A stretch of 64,000 nt of DNA from assembly GCF_015711645.1 (NCBI RefSeq), contig NZ_JABTEX010000001.1, positions 1,984,001 through 2,048,000 on the forward strand, in the 5' to 3' direction. The notes under the pieces were generated by a model, which was not told where the DNA came from, did not search any database, and saw only the letters and a list, made by a program, of their open reading frames with translations. The translations under genes were made by a program, and so were the position numbers. Source of the stretch: Planomonospora sp. ID82291. Lineage in GTDB: Bacteria; Actinomycetota; Actinomycetes; Streptosporangiales; Streptosporangiaceae. Below, one piece after another: positions 16,421 to 26,182 of the stretch (position 1 is the first letter of the stretch; every line of letters starts with the position of its first letter).

Positions 16421-17480
16421 GCCCTCCGATCAGTGAGCACTCCCGCACCTCGCCGGCGTCCGGGCGGACCGCCACGTTGCCGCCGGAGAGGACGGCCGCC
16501 ACGGGCCCGGCGGGCAGCGCGGCCCGGTGGGCGAAGTAGGCCGCGGCGGCCACCGCGCCGCTGGGCTCGGCGCGTTCCCCCAGGTCCCGCCAGAGGACGT
16601 CGGCGGCGGCCTCGATGCCGTCCTCGCTCACGGTCACCATGTCGTCCACGTACCGGCTGATGTGCTCCCAGGCCAGAGCGCCCAGGACCGGGGCGCGCAG
16701 GCCGTCGGCCCGGGTGCGGTAGGTCTGCTGCACCGGCCACGCGGTGCGCCGGCCCGAGCGGAAGCTGGCCGCGCCGTCGGCGGCCAGCTCGGGCTCGACG
16801 CCGATCACCCGGACCGCCGGGGCGACGGCCTTGGCCGCGACCGCGATCCCGGCCAGCAGGCCGCCGTTGCAGACCGGCACCAGGATCGTGCCGACGCCGG
16901 ACAGGTCCAGGCCGATCTCGGCCCCGGCGCTGCCGTGCCCGGCGATGACGTCGAAATCGTCGGAGCGGACCACCGTCGCCGCGAGCCGGTCGGCCAGGGC
17001 CAGGCAGGTGACCTCCCGCAGCGCCGGTGGCACGATCACCACCTCGGCACCGAGCCCGCGGGCGGCCGCCACCTTCAGTTCCGGCGCGGTGTCGGGCAGG
17101 ACCACGGTCGCCCGCAGGCCGTACCGTCCGGCGGCGTACGCGACGGCCTGGGCGTGGTTCCCGGAGGACTGGGCGATGACGTGCCCGACGCCCCGCTCGG
17201 CCAGCCGCCCCACGGCGTTCAGCGCGCCCCGCACCTTGAACGAGCGGGTGGGCTGCCGGTTCTCGGGCTTGATCCAGAGCCGTTCGCCCGGCAGGCGCAG
17301 CAACGGCGTGCGCCGTACGAACGGCGCGATCCGGATCGCGGCGGCGGTCACGTCGGCCGCCGCCACCAGGCCCGTCTCCCCGTCCAGCAGGCTCGCCTCT
17401 CCCGCCACCAGGCTCATCTCCCCGTCCAGCAGGCTCGCCTCTCCCGCCACCAGGCCCGTCTCCCCGTCCAGCGGCCTCAT
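16416..17480 (-). CDS. Fold-type-II PLP enzyme (serine/threonine dehydratase, hydroxyaspartate lyase or racemase family)
   Basis: A 354-aa protein. PLP-binding Lys82 lies in RSFKVRGALNA, followed by the substrate-loop SSGNHAQAVA and the glycine phosphate-cup around CNGGLLAG. The family includes threonine dehydratase, threo-3-hydroxyaspartate ammonia-lyase and serine/aspartate racemases; no ACT domain is present, which argues against biosynthetic IlvA. The ATG overlaps the NRPS-B stop codon (ATGA), giving translational coupling and tying it to the peptide pathway. The first ~40 residues are a tandem duplication of (E)ASLLDGE(T/M)(G/S)LVAG-type units absent from normal family members. Confidence 0.88.
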   Translation of the reverse strand: MRPLDGETGLVAGEASLLDGEMSLVAGEASLLDGETGLVAAADVTAAAIRIAPFVRRTPLLRLPGERLWIKPENRQPTRSFKVRGALNAVGRLAERGVGHVIAQSSGNHAQAVAYAAGRYGLRATVVLPDTAPELKVAAARGLGAEVVIVPPALREVTCLALADRLAATVVRSDDFDVIAGHGSAGAEIGLDLSGVGTILVPVCNGGLLAGIAVAAKAVAPAVRVIGVEPELAADGAASFRSGRRTAWPVQQTYRTRADGLRAPVLGALAWEHISRYVDDMVTVSEDGIEAAADVLWRDLGERAEPSGAVAAAAYFAHRAALPAGPVAAVLSGGNVAVRPDAGEVRECSLIGGP

Positions 17481-20400
17481 CTCTCCAGCACCTCGGCCTG
17501 GATGGCGTCCAGATCCGCCGCGGCCTCGGGCGGCGGGGCGGCGTCGGGGACCAGGTCCTCCAGGCGGTGCAGCGGGCGGTACCGCAGCCCGAGCAGCCCC
17601 CAGGCCACCAGGAACACGCCGCTGACCAGCAGTACCGCCGCCGCGCCCCGGCCCGGTCCGGAGACGTGCTGCTGGGCCCAGTCGGCCAGCGGGCCCGCGG
17701 CCAGGAAGCCCAGCGGCTGCATGGCCGTGGCCAGCATGACGTTGACGGCCAGCACCCGGCCCTGCAGTTCCGGCCCCACCTTCACCTGGATGATGGACAG
17801 CCAGTGCGCGTTGCCGATGCTCATGCAGGCCAGCCGGAGGAACAGACCGGCCGCGATCAGCCACACCGCCGGCCAGGCGCCCATCAGCACCACGCCGACG
17901 CCGGATCCGATCACGAAGCCGACCATGCCGGTGGCGCGGCGCCGGGTCCCGCCCCAGACCAGCACCACCCCGGTGCCCACGGCCGCGCCGAGGCCGCCGA
18001 CCGCGGTCACCGTCCCCAGGGCGGCCGGAGAGCCGATGGCCAGCACGACCGGGGTGATCAGCACCCACATCAGCGCGGTGCAGAAGTTGACCACCGCGAA
18101 GTAGAACGCCATCACCAGCAGCGGCCGGCGCCGGTTCAGGAACCTCCAGCCGCCGGTCAGCGCCGCGCGGAACGTCTCCTCCTGCCGGTGGAACAGCCGG
18201 TCGGGGAAGCGGACCGCCAGCAGCGTCACCACGCCCACCCCGAACGAGACCACGTCGATGGCCACCACTGCCGAGAGCCCGAACACGCCGATCAGCGCGC
18301 CGCCGGCGAGCGGCGCCACCACGTTGCCGATCCCGAAGCCCAGGTTGGCCAGGGCGTTGGCCTGCGGGAGGTACGGCTTGGGCACCAGCTGTGCGATCGC
18401 GGCCAGGTAGGCGGGTTGCTGGAACGCGGTGACCATCGAGGTGACGCCGACGATGGCGCACACGCTCCACAACTCCAGCCGTCCGGTGACCAGCAGCAGC
18501 ACCAGCGCCGCCGTGACCAGTCCGGAGACCGCGTCGCAGGCCAGCATGACCCGCCGCCGGTCCACCCGGTCGGCCAGCGCGCCGCCCAGCGGCGTGAGGA
18601 TCACCGCCGGGATCTGGGAGAGCATCACGATCAGGGCCAGGTCCAGGATCCGGCCGCTGAGCTGGTAGGCCCAGACACCGAGGGCGAACGAACTCAGCGC
18701 CGTGCCCACCGCCGACACGAACTGCCCGCCCGCCACGGTGTAGAAGGGGCGCAGGCCGGTCCGCTCGGGTGGACGCACCGGGTCGGGCAGCCGTCCCGAC
18801 GACCAGCGCAGCAGGTGCTCGACCACCAGGGCGGCCAGCGGTTCGGCCTGGTGCCGCAGGAAGTAGTGGCCGGCGCGGGGCAGCACGGCCGGTTCCACCC
18901 GGGGCGCGAAGACCGCCCACTCGGCGTACCGCTCCTCGTGCAGCTCGGTGGCCCGGTCCCGTTCCCCCACCACGCACAGGATCGGGGCGCGCAGCGGCGC
19001 CCCGCCCCCGGTCAGCTCGCGGCCGAACCACTCCCGCGCCTCGGTCGCGTCGTGGCGCATCGCCCGCACCGCGGCGCGCACCGCGGCCTCGTCCATGTCG
19101 TCCTGCAACCCGCCCGTGGCCCGCAGCGCGTCCCGGTACATCCGGTCGGAGACCCAGCGGTCGCCGCGGAAGAACCGCCGGGTCAGGCCGGGCAGCCGCT
19201 CGGCGGCGGGGAAGCTGCCGCCCGCGATCACCCCCAGGACGGGGACCCCGTCCGCCTCCAGCCTGCGAGCCAGGGCCACCGCGAGCGCGGAGCCCACGCA
19301 GTGGCCGTAGACCGCGATCGGCCGGGACGCCGTACCGGACACCTCGGCGGCCAGGATCTCCACCAGCCGCTCCAGCGGCAGCGGCGCCTCGTCCGGCCGG
19401 GCCGGATCGTGTCCGGGCAGCTCCGCCGCGAGCACCTCCACCCGGTCGCCCAGCGCCCGGGCCAGCGGCTGGTACACCGCCGCCGACCCGCCGCCGTACG
19501 GCACGCACACCAGGGTGAACTCGCTGGTACGGCCCCCGCCCAGACGGTGCAGGAGCCCGCCCCCGTCCTCGTCCCCGAGGAAGGCCGCCAGCTCCGCGAC
19601 CGTGGGCCGGGTGAACAGGTCGATCACCCGCAGCCCGCCGCCGATCTCCTTGACCGCGCGCACCGCGGCGAAGGAGTCCCCGCCCAGGGCGAAGAAGTCG
19701 TCGTGCGCCCCGACCTCGGCCACGCCGAGCACCCGGGCCCACACCCGGGCGACCAGTTCCTCGGCGGCGGTGGACGGCGGCACGAACGCGACGGTCTCCG
19801 GTTGCGGCTCGGGCAGGGCCGCCCGGTCGATCTTCCCGTTCGGGTTGAGGGGGAGCCGGTCGAGTACGACGAACTGGGTGGGCACCATGTAGTCGGGCAG
19901 CCGCTCCCGCAGCGCGGACCGGACCGCCGCCGTGTCCACGACGCCCCGGAGATCCCGGACGTCTCCGGCGTCGCCGATCGCTCCGGCGTCCCCGGCCTGC
20001 CCGGCGTCCCCGCCGACGTCCTCAGCGCTCCCGGCGCTCCCGGCGCTCCCGGCGCTTCCGGCGTCCCCAGCACTTCCGACACTTCCGGTGCTCTCGGTGC
20101 TCCCGGTGCTCCCGGTGCTCCCGGCACTTCCGGCCGACGGGGTCACCCAGGCGGCGAGCTGCCGGGCCCTGCCCTCGCCCACCGGCAGCACCACGGCCTC
20201 GGCGATCTGGGGCAGGGCCCGCAGCGCGGTGACGACCTCGCCCAGCTCGACCCGGTACCCGCGCACCTTGACCTGGTCGTCCACCCGGCCGCGGAACTCC
20301 ACCTGCCCGTCGGCCGTGACCCGCAGCAGGTCGCCGCTGCGGTAGCAGCGCCCCCGCCCGGTCAGCGGGTCGGGCACGAACCGCTCCGCGGTCAGCTCGG

Positions 20401-23400
20401 GCAGGCCGATGTAGCCGCGGGTGACCCCCGGGCCGCCGACCACCAGCTCCCCCGGCACACCGGGCGGCACCGGCCGCAGCCTCGCGTCCACCAGGTGCCC
20501 GTACACCCCCGGCAGCGGCCGGCCCAGCGGGACGATCCCGGCCCGGCGCGCGGGCTCGATCTCCTCGGTCTCGCAGACCAGGCAGATCATCGTGGACTCG
20601 GTGTGCCCGTAGTGGCTCTGGATCCGCAGCCCGGGCCGCGCGGCCCGGGCCCGTTCCACCAGGTCCCACGGGCAGGCCTCCCCGGCCAGGATCAGCAGCT
20701 TCTCCGGCAGCACCGCGGCCAGGTCGCCGCCCGAGGCCAGCAGCTCCAGGTGGCTGGGCACGCATTTGACCACGTCGACGCGGTGCGCGCTCAGATATCC
20801 GGCGAACGCGTCGGGGTCCATCGCGGTCTCCCGCGGCACCAGGTGCACCGTACCGCCCGTGGTCAGCGCACCGAACACGCAGGTGAGCCCGAAGTCGGCG
20901 GCGGGTGTGGAGACCACCGCGTACGAGCCGCCCGGCACCCCGATCCGCGGCAGCATGCCGCTCAGGTAGCTCGTCACGCCCGCGTGCTCGACGGCCACGG
21001 CCTTGGGCGTGCCGGTGGACCCGGAGGTGAAGATCACGTGGTGCAGGTGCTCGGGCCGCACGTCGGTCTCCGGCCGGGTCTCCGGCAGGGACGGCAGGCG
21101 GTCCAGTTCCAGCACCCGGCGGCCCGGCCCGATCAGACCGGCGAACCCGGCCGTGGTGATCACGGCCCGCACCCCGGCGGCGTCGAGCATGGCGGCGATC
21201 CTCGCGGCCGGATAGGCCGGGTCCATCGGCAGGTAGCCGCCGCCCGACTTCTGGATCCCGAACAGGGCGCAGGCCAGGCCCGCCCCCGGTTCCAGCAGCA
21301 CGCCGACCGGCTCGTCGGCGCCCACCCCGGCGGCCAGCAGCCAGTGGGCGATCCGGTTGGCCGCCGCCTCCAGCTCCGCGTAGGTCAGGCTGCGGTCCGC
21401 GCCCACCACGGCCGGCGCGTCGGGGGAGGCGTCCACCCAGCGTTCGATCAGCCGGTGCACCGGGACGCCCGTCGCGGTCGGCGGCCGTCCCGCCACCCCG
21501 CCGGACACCGTCGGAGCACCGGACACCGTCGGAGCACCGGACACCGTCGGAGCGTCCGCCGCATCCGGCAGCAGGTCCCCGGCGATGACCGGGCCCGTCA
21601 CCGGCTCCAGCGGCTGCGCGCCCACGGGGGCGTCCAGATCGGCCAGCATCCCGTCCAGCAGCGCCAGGTACCACCGGGTGAGGCGGGCCGCCGTGGCCGC
21701 GTCGAACAGGTCGGTGCGGTAGCCGAGCCCGCCGCGCAGCGGCCGGTCGGGCCCGTCGTCGACCACGTACCAGTTCAGGTCGAACTTCGCCGTCCGCTCG
21801 GGCGGCTCGATCCCGGTCGCCTCCAGACCGGGCAGCTCCGGCCGTCCCGCGCCGGGGACGTAGTTCAGCATCACCTGGAACAGCGGGGTCGCCGACAGGT
21901 TCCGCTCCGGCCGCAGCCGGTCCACCACCCGGTCGAACGGCGCGCTCGCGTGGGCGAAGGCGCCCAGCGCGGACTCCCGGACCCGGGCCAGCAGCTCCCG
22001 GCCGGTCGGGTCGCCGCCCACGTCGGTGCGGACCACCACCGTGTTGAGGAAGCACCCCACCACGCCCTCGGTGGCGGGGTGGTCCCGGCCGGCGACCGGC
22101 ACGCCGACCGCGATGTCGTCACCCGCCGCCAGCCGGGACAGCAGGGCCTGCAGGGCGGCCAGCAGCACGATGAACGGCGTCGCCCGGCAGGCGGCGGCCA
22201 CCGCCCGGACCCGCTCGCTCAACTCCGCCGGCAGCTCCAGGTCCACCGAGGCGCCGCCCGGATCGGCCACCGCGGGGCGCGGCCGATCGGTGGGCAGGTC
22301 CAGCACCGGCGGCAGGCCGCGCAGCCGCTCGGCCCACCAGTCCAGTTCGGCCAGGTCGGGGACCGGTGCCACCTCGGCGTACTGGGCCGGCGGCGGCTCC
22401 GGCGGCGGGCGCAGCCCGAGCCGGGCGGCGTACAGCGCGGCCAGCTCGGACAGCAGCAGCCCGCGGGTCCAGGCGTCGGTGGCGATGTGGTGGAAGGTGA
22501 GCGAGAGCACGTGCTCGGTGTCGCCGATCTTGAGCAGCACCGCCCGCATCGGCGGTTCGCGGTCCAGCGCGAACGGCGTGGCCAGGTGCGCGGCCACGGC
22601 GTCCTCGACGTCCTCGGCGCGCTCGACGTCCTCGGCGTCCTCGACGTCCTCGGCGCGCTCGCCCTCCGGTCGGCCGACCCGGACCGTGGACACCGGCACG
22701 TCCTCGGCCGGCCGTACCACCAGGACCGGTTCGGCGCCGGAGTCGTCGATCACGCTGCGCAGCACGTGGTGCCGCTCGGCCAGGTCCCGCACCGCGCCCA
22801 GCAGCGCCTCCGCCTGGAGCGGCCCGCGCAGCCGCAGCGCCACCGGCACGTTGTAGGCCGCGCTCTCCGGCTCCAACTGGGCCAGGAACCAGAGCCTGGC
22901 CTGCACCCCGGACAGCGGGACCGGCCCGTCCGCCCGCTCCCGGCGTACGGCGGGCGCCGCGACCGGGTGGGGCAGGGCGGCGGCCAGATCGGCGAGCACC
23001 GGGTGCTCGAACAGCAGCCGCACCGCCACCGGCGCGCCCAGGCGCTCCCGCAGCCTGCCGACCACCCGGGTCGCGGCGAAGGAGTGCCCGCCCAGGGCGA
23101 AGAAGTCGTCGTCCGCCCACACCTGCGGCAGGTCCAGCACCTCGGCCCAGACCTCGGCGACCAGGCGCTCCCGCGGCGTGCCCGGCGGCACCCGCACCGC
23201 CGGAGCGGTCTCGGGGACCGGCAGCGCCGCCCGGTCCACCTTGCCGTTCGGGGTGAGCGGCAGCGCGTCCAGCACGCCGATCGCGGACGGCACCATGTAG
23301 TCGGGCAACCGCTCGCGCAGCGCGGCCCGGACCGCCGCGACGTCCACGCCGTCCACGCCGTCCGCGACGCCCGCCGCGCTCTCCGCGTCGCCGGCGTCCC

Positions 23401-26182
23401 CGGCGACCCCGGCGACCCCGGCGACCCCGGCGACCCCGGCGACCCTGACATCCCCGGCGTCCCCGCGGAAGGGAGTCACCCAGGCCGCCAGGCGGCGCCG
23501 CGCCCCGGAGCCGACCGGCTGCACGAAGGCCTCCGCCACCTGCGGCAGGGACCGCAGCGCGGCGGTGACCTCACCGAGCTCCACCCGGAACCCGCGCACC
23601 TTCACCTGGTCGTCCGTCCGGCCCAGGAACTCCACCAGCCCGGCCGGGTTCACCCGCACCAGGTCCCCGGTGCGGTACCAGCCGTCCGTGAACCGCTGCG
23701 CCGTCAGGTCGGGCCGTCCCAGGTAGCCGCGGGCCACCCCGGGGCCGCCGATCCGCAGCTCCCCCGGCACGCCGTACGGCAGCGGCCGCCCGGCGGGGTC
23801 CGTCACCCGGCACCGCACGCCGGGCAGCGGCCGGCCCAGCGGCGCCGCGCCGGATGCCGTCTCGGCCCCGTCGCAGCCCAGTGCCGACACCGTGGTCTCG
23901 GTGGGCCCGTAGTGGATCTGCACCTCCAGGGACGGCCGCGCCGCCCGCACCTGCTCCACCAGGTCCCGCGGCACGGCCTCGCCCGCCAGGATCAGCAGCC
24001 GCTCCGGCAGCACCGCGGCCAGGTCGCCGCCCGAGGCGAGCAGCTCCAGCTGGCTGGGCACCATCTTGACCACGTCCACCGGGTGCGCGGCCAGGTGGGC
24101 GGCGTACGCGGCCGGGTCGGTGGCCGTCTCGTGGTCGACGAGGTGCAGGGCGGCGCCCGAGGTCAGCGCGCACAGCACGTTGGTCAGCCCCAGGTCGGCC
24201 GCGGCGGTGGACACCAGCGCGAAGGAGGCGGCCCCCTCGGGCAGGCGCCCGGCCACCGCGTCCAGGTAGTGGGTGATCTGCCGGTGCTCGACCGCGACGC
24301 CCTTCGGCTCCCCGGTGGAGCCCGACGTGGAGATCACGTACGCCAGGTGGTCCGGCGGCACGGCCACCTCCGGGCGGTGCGCGGGCCCGTCCGCGGCGTC
24401 GGCGAGCCCGGCCTCGGTGAGCACCGTCCGGACGCCGGCGGCGGCCAGGACGGCCTCGGTCCGCCGCGCCGGGTAGACCGGGTCCAGCGGCAGGTAGGCC
24501 GCACCGGCCTTGAGCACGCCCAGCAGGGCGACCGCCAGCTCCGGCCGCCGCTCCATCAGCACTCCGACCGGCTCCTGGGGCCGCACGCCGCGGGCCAGCA
24601 GCCAGTGCGCCACCTGGTTGGCCCGCCGCTCCAGCTCTGCGTAGCGGATCGGCGCGCGGCCGGGCGACACGACCGCGACCGCGTCGGGGGAGGCGTCGGC
24701 CGCCCGCTCGATCAGCGCGTGCAGCGGCGCGCCCGCCGGCGGGCGCGCGGCCGGGCCGTGCAGGTCGGGGTCGGCGGGCAGCAGGACCGGCGCGTCCGGG
24801 TCCGTGAGCATCCCGTCCAGCAGCGTCAGGTACCAGTCCACCAGCCGCCGGACGGTCGCCTCGTCGAACAGGTCGGTCCGGTAGCGCAGCTCTCCGGCGA
24901 ACCGGTCCCCCTCGTCGCCGAGCGTCAGGTTCAGGTCGAACTTGGCCGTCGGCACGGCCGGCGGCTCCGGCCGGACCTCCACGCCGGGCAGGGCCGGCGG
25001 CGCGCCCGCGTCGTACACGTTGAGCATCACCTGGAACAGCGGGGTGACCGACAGGTTCCGCTCCGGCCGCAGCCGCTCCACGATCCGCTCGAACGGCGTG
25101 CGGGCGTGCGCGAACGCGTCCAGCGCGGCCGCGCGGGCCCGGTCCAGCAGTTCGGCGCCGGTGGGGTCGCCGGAGGTGTCGGTCCGCACCACCAGGGTGT
25201 TGATGAAGCAGCCCACCACGCCCTCGGTGTCCGGGTGGCGGCGGCCGGCGTCCGGCACCCCGACGGCGATGTCGTCGCCGCCGGACAGCCGGGACAGCAG
25301 CGCCTGCAGACCGGCCAGGAACACCATGAACGGCGTGGTGCCCGCCACCGCGCGCACCTTGGCGGACAGCGGGCCGGGCACCGCGAACGCGACCGCGGCC
25401 CCCTCCCAGGTGGGGACGGCCGGGCGGGGCCGGGCGACGGGCAGCTCCAGCACCGGCGGCAGACCGGCCAGGCGCCGCGTCCACCAGTCCAGGTCCTCCT
25501 CGGACGGCCCGGCCGCGGCCTCCCACGCGGCCACGTCGGCGTACTGCAGGGCCGGGGGCTCCGGCTGCGGCGCCAGGCCGAGCCGGGCGGCGTAGAGCGC
25601 CGCGAGGTCCTGCAGCAGCAGCCGTTCCGACCAGGCGTCGGTGGCGATGTGGTGGAAGGTGAGCGAGAGCACGCACTCGTCCCCGCCGAGCCGGAACACC
25701 GCCGCCCGCATGGGGGGTTCGGCGTCCAGCCGGAACGGGCGCCAGGCGTGGCCGGCCAGCTCCCGCTCCAGCGCCGCGGGCTCCACGTCGACCACGGAGA
25801 CGGGCACGCCGCCGACCGGCCGGATCCGCGTCCCGTCGACGACGCCGCGCAGGATCCAGTGCCGCTCGGCCAGGTCGGCCACCGCGGCGGTGAGGGCCGC
25901 GACGTCCACCGGCCCGCTCAGCCGCAGCACCAGCGGCACGTTGTAGGCGGGGGTGTCCGGCTCCAGCTGGGCCAGGAACCACAGCCTCTCCTGGGCCGGG
26001 GACAGCGGCATGTCCGCCGCCGACAGCGCCGGGATGCCCGCGGCGCCGGGGTATCCGGTGCCCTCCGGAGTCCCGGGGGTGCCGGGGGTCCCGGGGGTGC
26101 CGGGGGTCTCTGCGGCGGCGCGGGCCGCGGCGAACCGGGACCGGACCGCGTCGGCGATCCGGTCCTGAGTGACCTCGGTCAT
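17477..26182 (-). CDS. NRPS-B: C-A-T-C-A-T-TE fused to an MFS transporter
   Basis: 2901 aa. The order is C1 (HHIATDAW near 175-180), A1 (STSGSTGEPKG near 615), T1 (GGHS near 1032), C2 (HHIATDAW near 1230), A2 (FTSGSTGTPK near 1717), T2 (GGDS near 2167), thioesterase (YGHCVGS with Cys2295 where Ser is usual), then ~420 residues with about 12 membrane helices and the MFS motif GGALADRVDRRRVM. NRPS-MFS fusions are known in actinomycetes; the Cys nucleophile is uncommon. Stachelhaus-type readout by eye gives D-L-T-K-I-A-H-V-S-K and D-F-T-K-I-A-H-M-I-K, closest to aspartate codes. Linkers carry simple-sequence repeats. The start overlaps the NRPS-A stop by ATGA. Confidence 0.95.
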   Translation of the reverse strand: MTEVTQDRIADAVRSRFAAARAAAETPGTPGTPGTPGTPEGTGYPGAAGIPALSAADMPLSPAQERLWFLAQLEPDTPAYNVPLVLRLSGPVDVAALTAAVADLAERHWILRGVVDGTRIRPVGGVPVSVVDVEPAALERELAGHAWRPFRLDAEPPMRAAVFRLGGDECVLSLTFHHIATDAWSERLLLQDLAALYAARLGLAPQPEPPALQYADVAAWEAAAGPSEEDLDWWTRRLAGLPPVLELPVARPRPAVPTWEGAAVAFAVPGPLSAKVRAVAGTTPFMVFLAGLQALLSRLSGGDDIAVGVPDAGRRHPDTEGVVGCFINTLVVRTDTSGDPTGAELLDRARAAALDAFAHARTPFERIVERLRPERNLSVTPLFQVMLNVYDAGAPPALPGVEVRPEPPAVPTAKFDLNLTLGDEGDRFAGELRYRTDLFDEATVRRLVDWYLTLLDGMLTDPDAPVLLPADPDLHGPAARPPAGAPLHALIERAADASPDAVAVVSPGRAPIRYAELERRANQVAHWLLARGVRPQEPVGVLMERRPELAVALLGVLKAGAAYLPLDPVYPARRTEAVLAAAGVRTVLTEAGLADAADGPAHRPEVAVPPDHLAYVISTSGSTGEPKGVAVEHRQITHYLDAVAGRLPEGAASFALVSTAAADLGLTNVLCALTSGAALHLVDHETATDPAAYAAHLAAHPVDVVKMVPSQLELLASGGDLAAVLPERLLILAGEAVPRDLVEQVRAARPSLEVQIHYGPTETTVSALGCDGAETASGAAPLGRPLPGVRCRVTDPAGRPLPYGVPGELRIGGPGVARGYLGRPDLTAQRFTDGWYRTGDLVRVNPAGLVEFLGRTDDQVKVRGFRVELGEVTAALRSLPQVAEAFVQPVGSGARRRLAAWVTPFRGDAGDVRVAGVAGVAGVAGVAGDAGDAESAAGVADGVDGVDVAAVRAALRERLPDYMVPSAIGVLDALPLTPNGKVDRAALPVPETAPAVRVPPGTPRERLVAEVWAEVLDLPQVWADDDFFALGGHSFAATRVVGRLRERLGAPVAVRLLFEHPVLADLAAALPHPVAAPAVRRERADGPVPLSGVQARLWFLAQLEPESAAYNVPVALRLRGPLQAEALLGAVRDLAERHHVLRSVIDDSGAEPVLVVRPAEDVPVSTVRVGRPEGERAEDVEDAEDVERAEDVEDAVAAHLATPFALDREPPMRAVLLKIGDTEHVLSLTFHHIATDAWTRGLLLSELAALYAARLGLRPPPEPPPAQYAEVAPVPDLAELDWWAERLRGLPPVLDLPTDRPRPAVADPGGASVDLELPAELSERVRAVAAACRATPFIVLLAALQALLSRLAAGDDIAVGVPVAGRDHPATEGVVGCFLNTVVVRTDVGGDPTGRELLARVRESALGAFAHASAPFDRVVDRLRPERNLSATPLFQVMLNYVPGAGRPELPGLEATGIEPPERTAKFDLNWYVVDDGPDRPLRGGLGYRTDLFDAATAARLTRWYLALLDGMLADLDAPVGAQPLEPVTGPVIAGDLLPDAADAPTVSGAPTVSGAPTVSGGVAGRPPTATGVPVHRLIERWVDASPDAPAVVGADRSLTYAELEAAANRIAHWLLAAGVGADEPVGVLLEPGAGLACALFGIQKSGGGYLPMDPAYPAARIAAMLDAAGVRAVITTAGFAGLIGPGRRVLELDRLPSLPETRPETDVRPEHLHHVIFTSGSTGTPKAVAVEHAGVTSYLSGMLPRIGVPGGSYAVVSTPAADFGLTCVFGALTTGGTVHLVPRETAMDPDAFAGYLSAHRVDVVKCVPSHLELLASGGDLAAVLPEKLLILAGEACPWDLVERARAARPGLRIQSHYGHTESTMICLVCETEEIEPARRAGIVPLGRPLPGVYGHLVDARLRPVPPGVPGELVVGGPGVTRGYIGLPELTAERFVPDPLTGRGRCYRSGDLLRVTADGQVEFRGRVDDQVKVRGYRVELGEVVTALRALPQIAEAVVLPVGEGRARQLAAWVTPSAGSAGSTGSTGSTESTGSVGSAGDAGSAGSAGSAGSAEDVGGDAGQAGDAGAIGDAGDVRDLRGVVDTAAVRSALRERLPDYMVPTQFVVLDRLPLNPNGKIDRAALPEPQPETVAFVPPSTAAEELVARVWARVLGVAEVGAHDDFFALGGDSFAAVRAVKEIGGGLRVIDLFTRPTVAELAAFLGDEDGGGLLHRLGGGRTSEFTLVCVPYGGGSAAVYQPLARALGDRVEVLAAELPGHDPARPDEAPLPLERLVEILAAEVSGTASRPIAVYGHCVGSALAVALARRLEADGVPVLGVIAGGSFPAAERLPGLTRRFFRGDRWVSDRMYRDALRATGGLQDDMDEAAVRAAVRAMRHDATEAREWFGRELTGGGAPLRAPILCVVGERDRATELHEERYAEWAVFAPRVEPAVLPRAGHYFLRHQAEPLAALVVEHLLRWSSGRLPDPVRPPERTGLRPFYTVAGGQFVSAVGTALSSFALGVWAYQLSGRILDLALIVMLSQIPAVILTPLGGALADRVDRRRVMLACDAVSGLVTAALVLLLVTGRLELWSVCAIVGVTSMVTAFQQPAYLAAIAQLVPKPYLPQANALANLGFGIGNVVAPLAGGALIGVFGLSAVVAIDVVSFGVGVVTLLAVRFPDRLFHRQEETFRAALTGGWRFLNRRRPLLVMAFYFAVVNFCTALMWVLITPVVLAIGSPAALGTVTAVGGLGAAVGTGVVLVWGGTRRRATGMVGFVIGSGVGVVLMGAWPAVWLIAAGLFLRLACMSIGNAHWLSIIQVKVGPELQGRVLAVNVMLATAMQPLGFLAAGPLADWAQQHVSGPGRGAAAVLLVSGVFLVAWGLLGLRYRPLHRLEDLVPDAAPPPEAAADLDAIQAEVLER

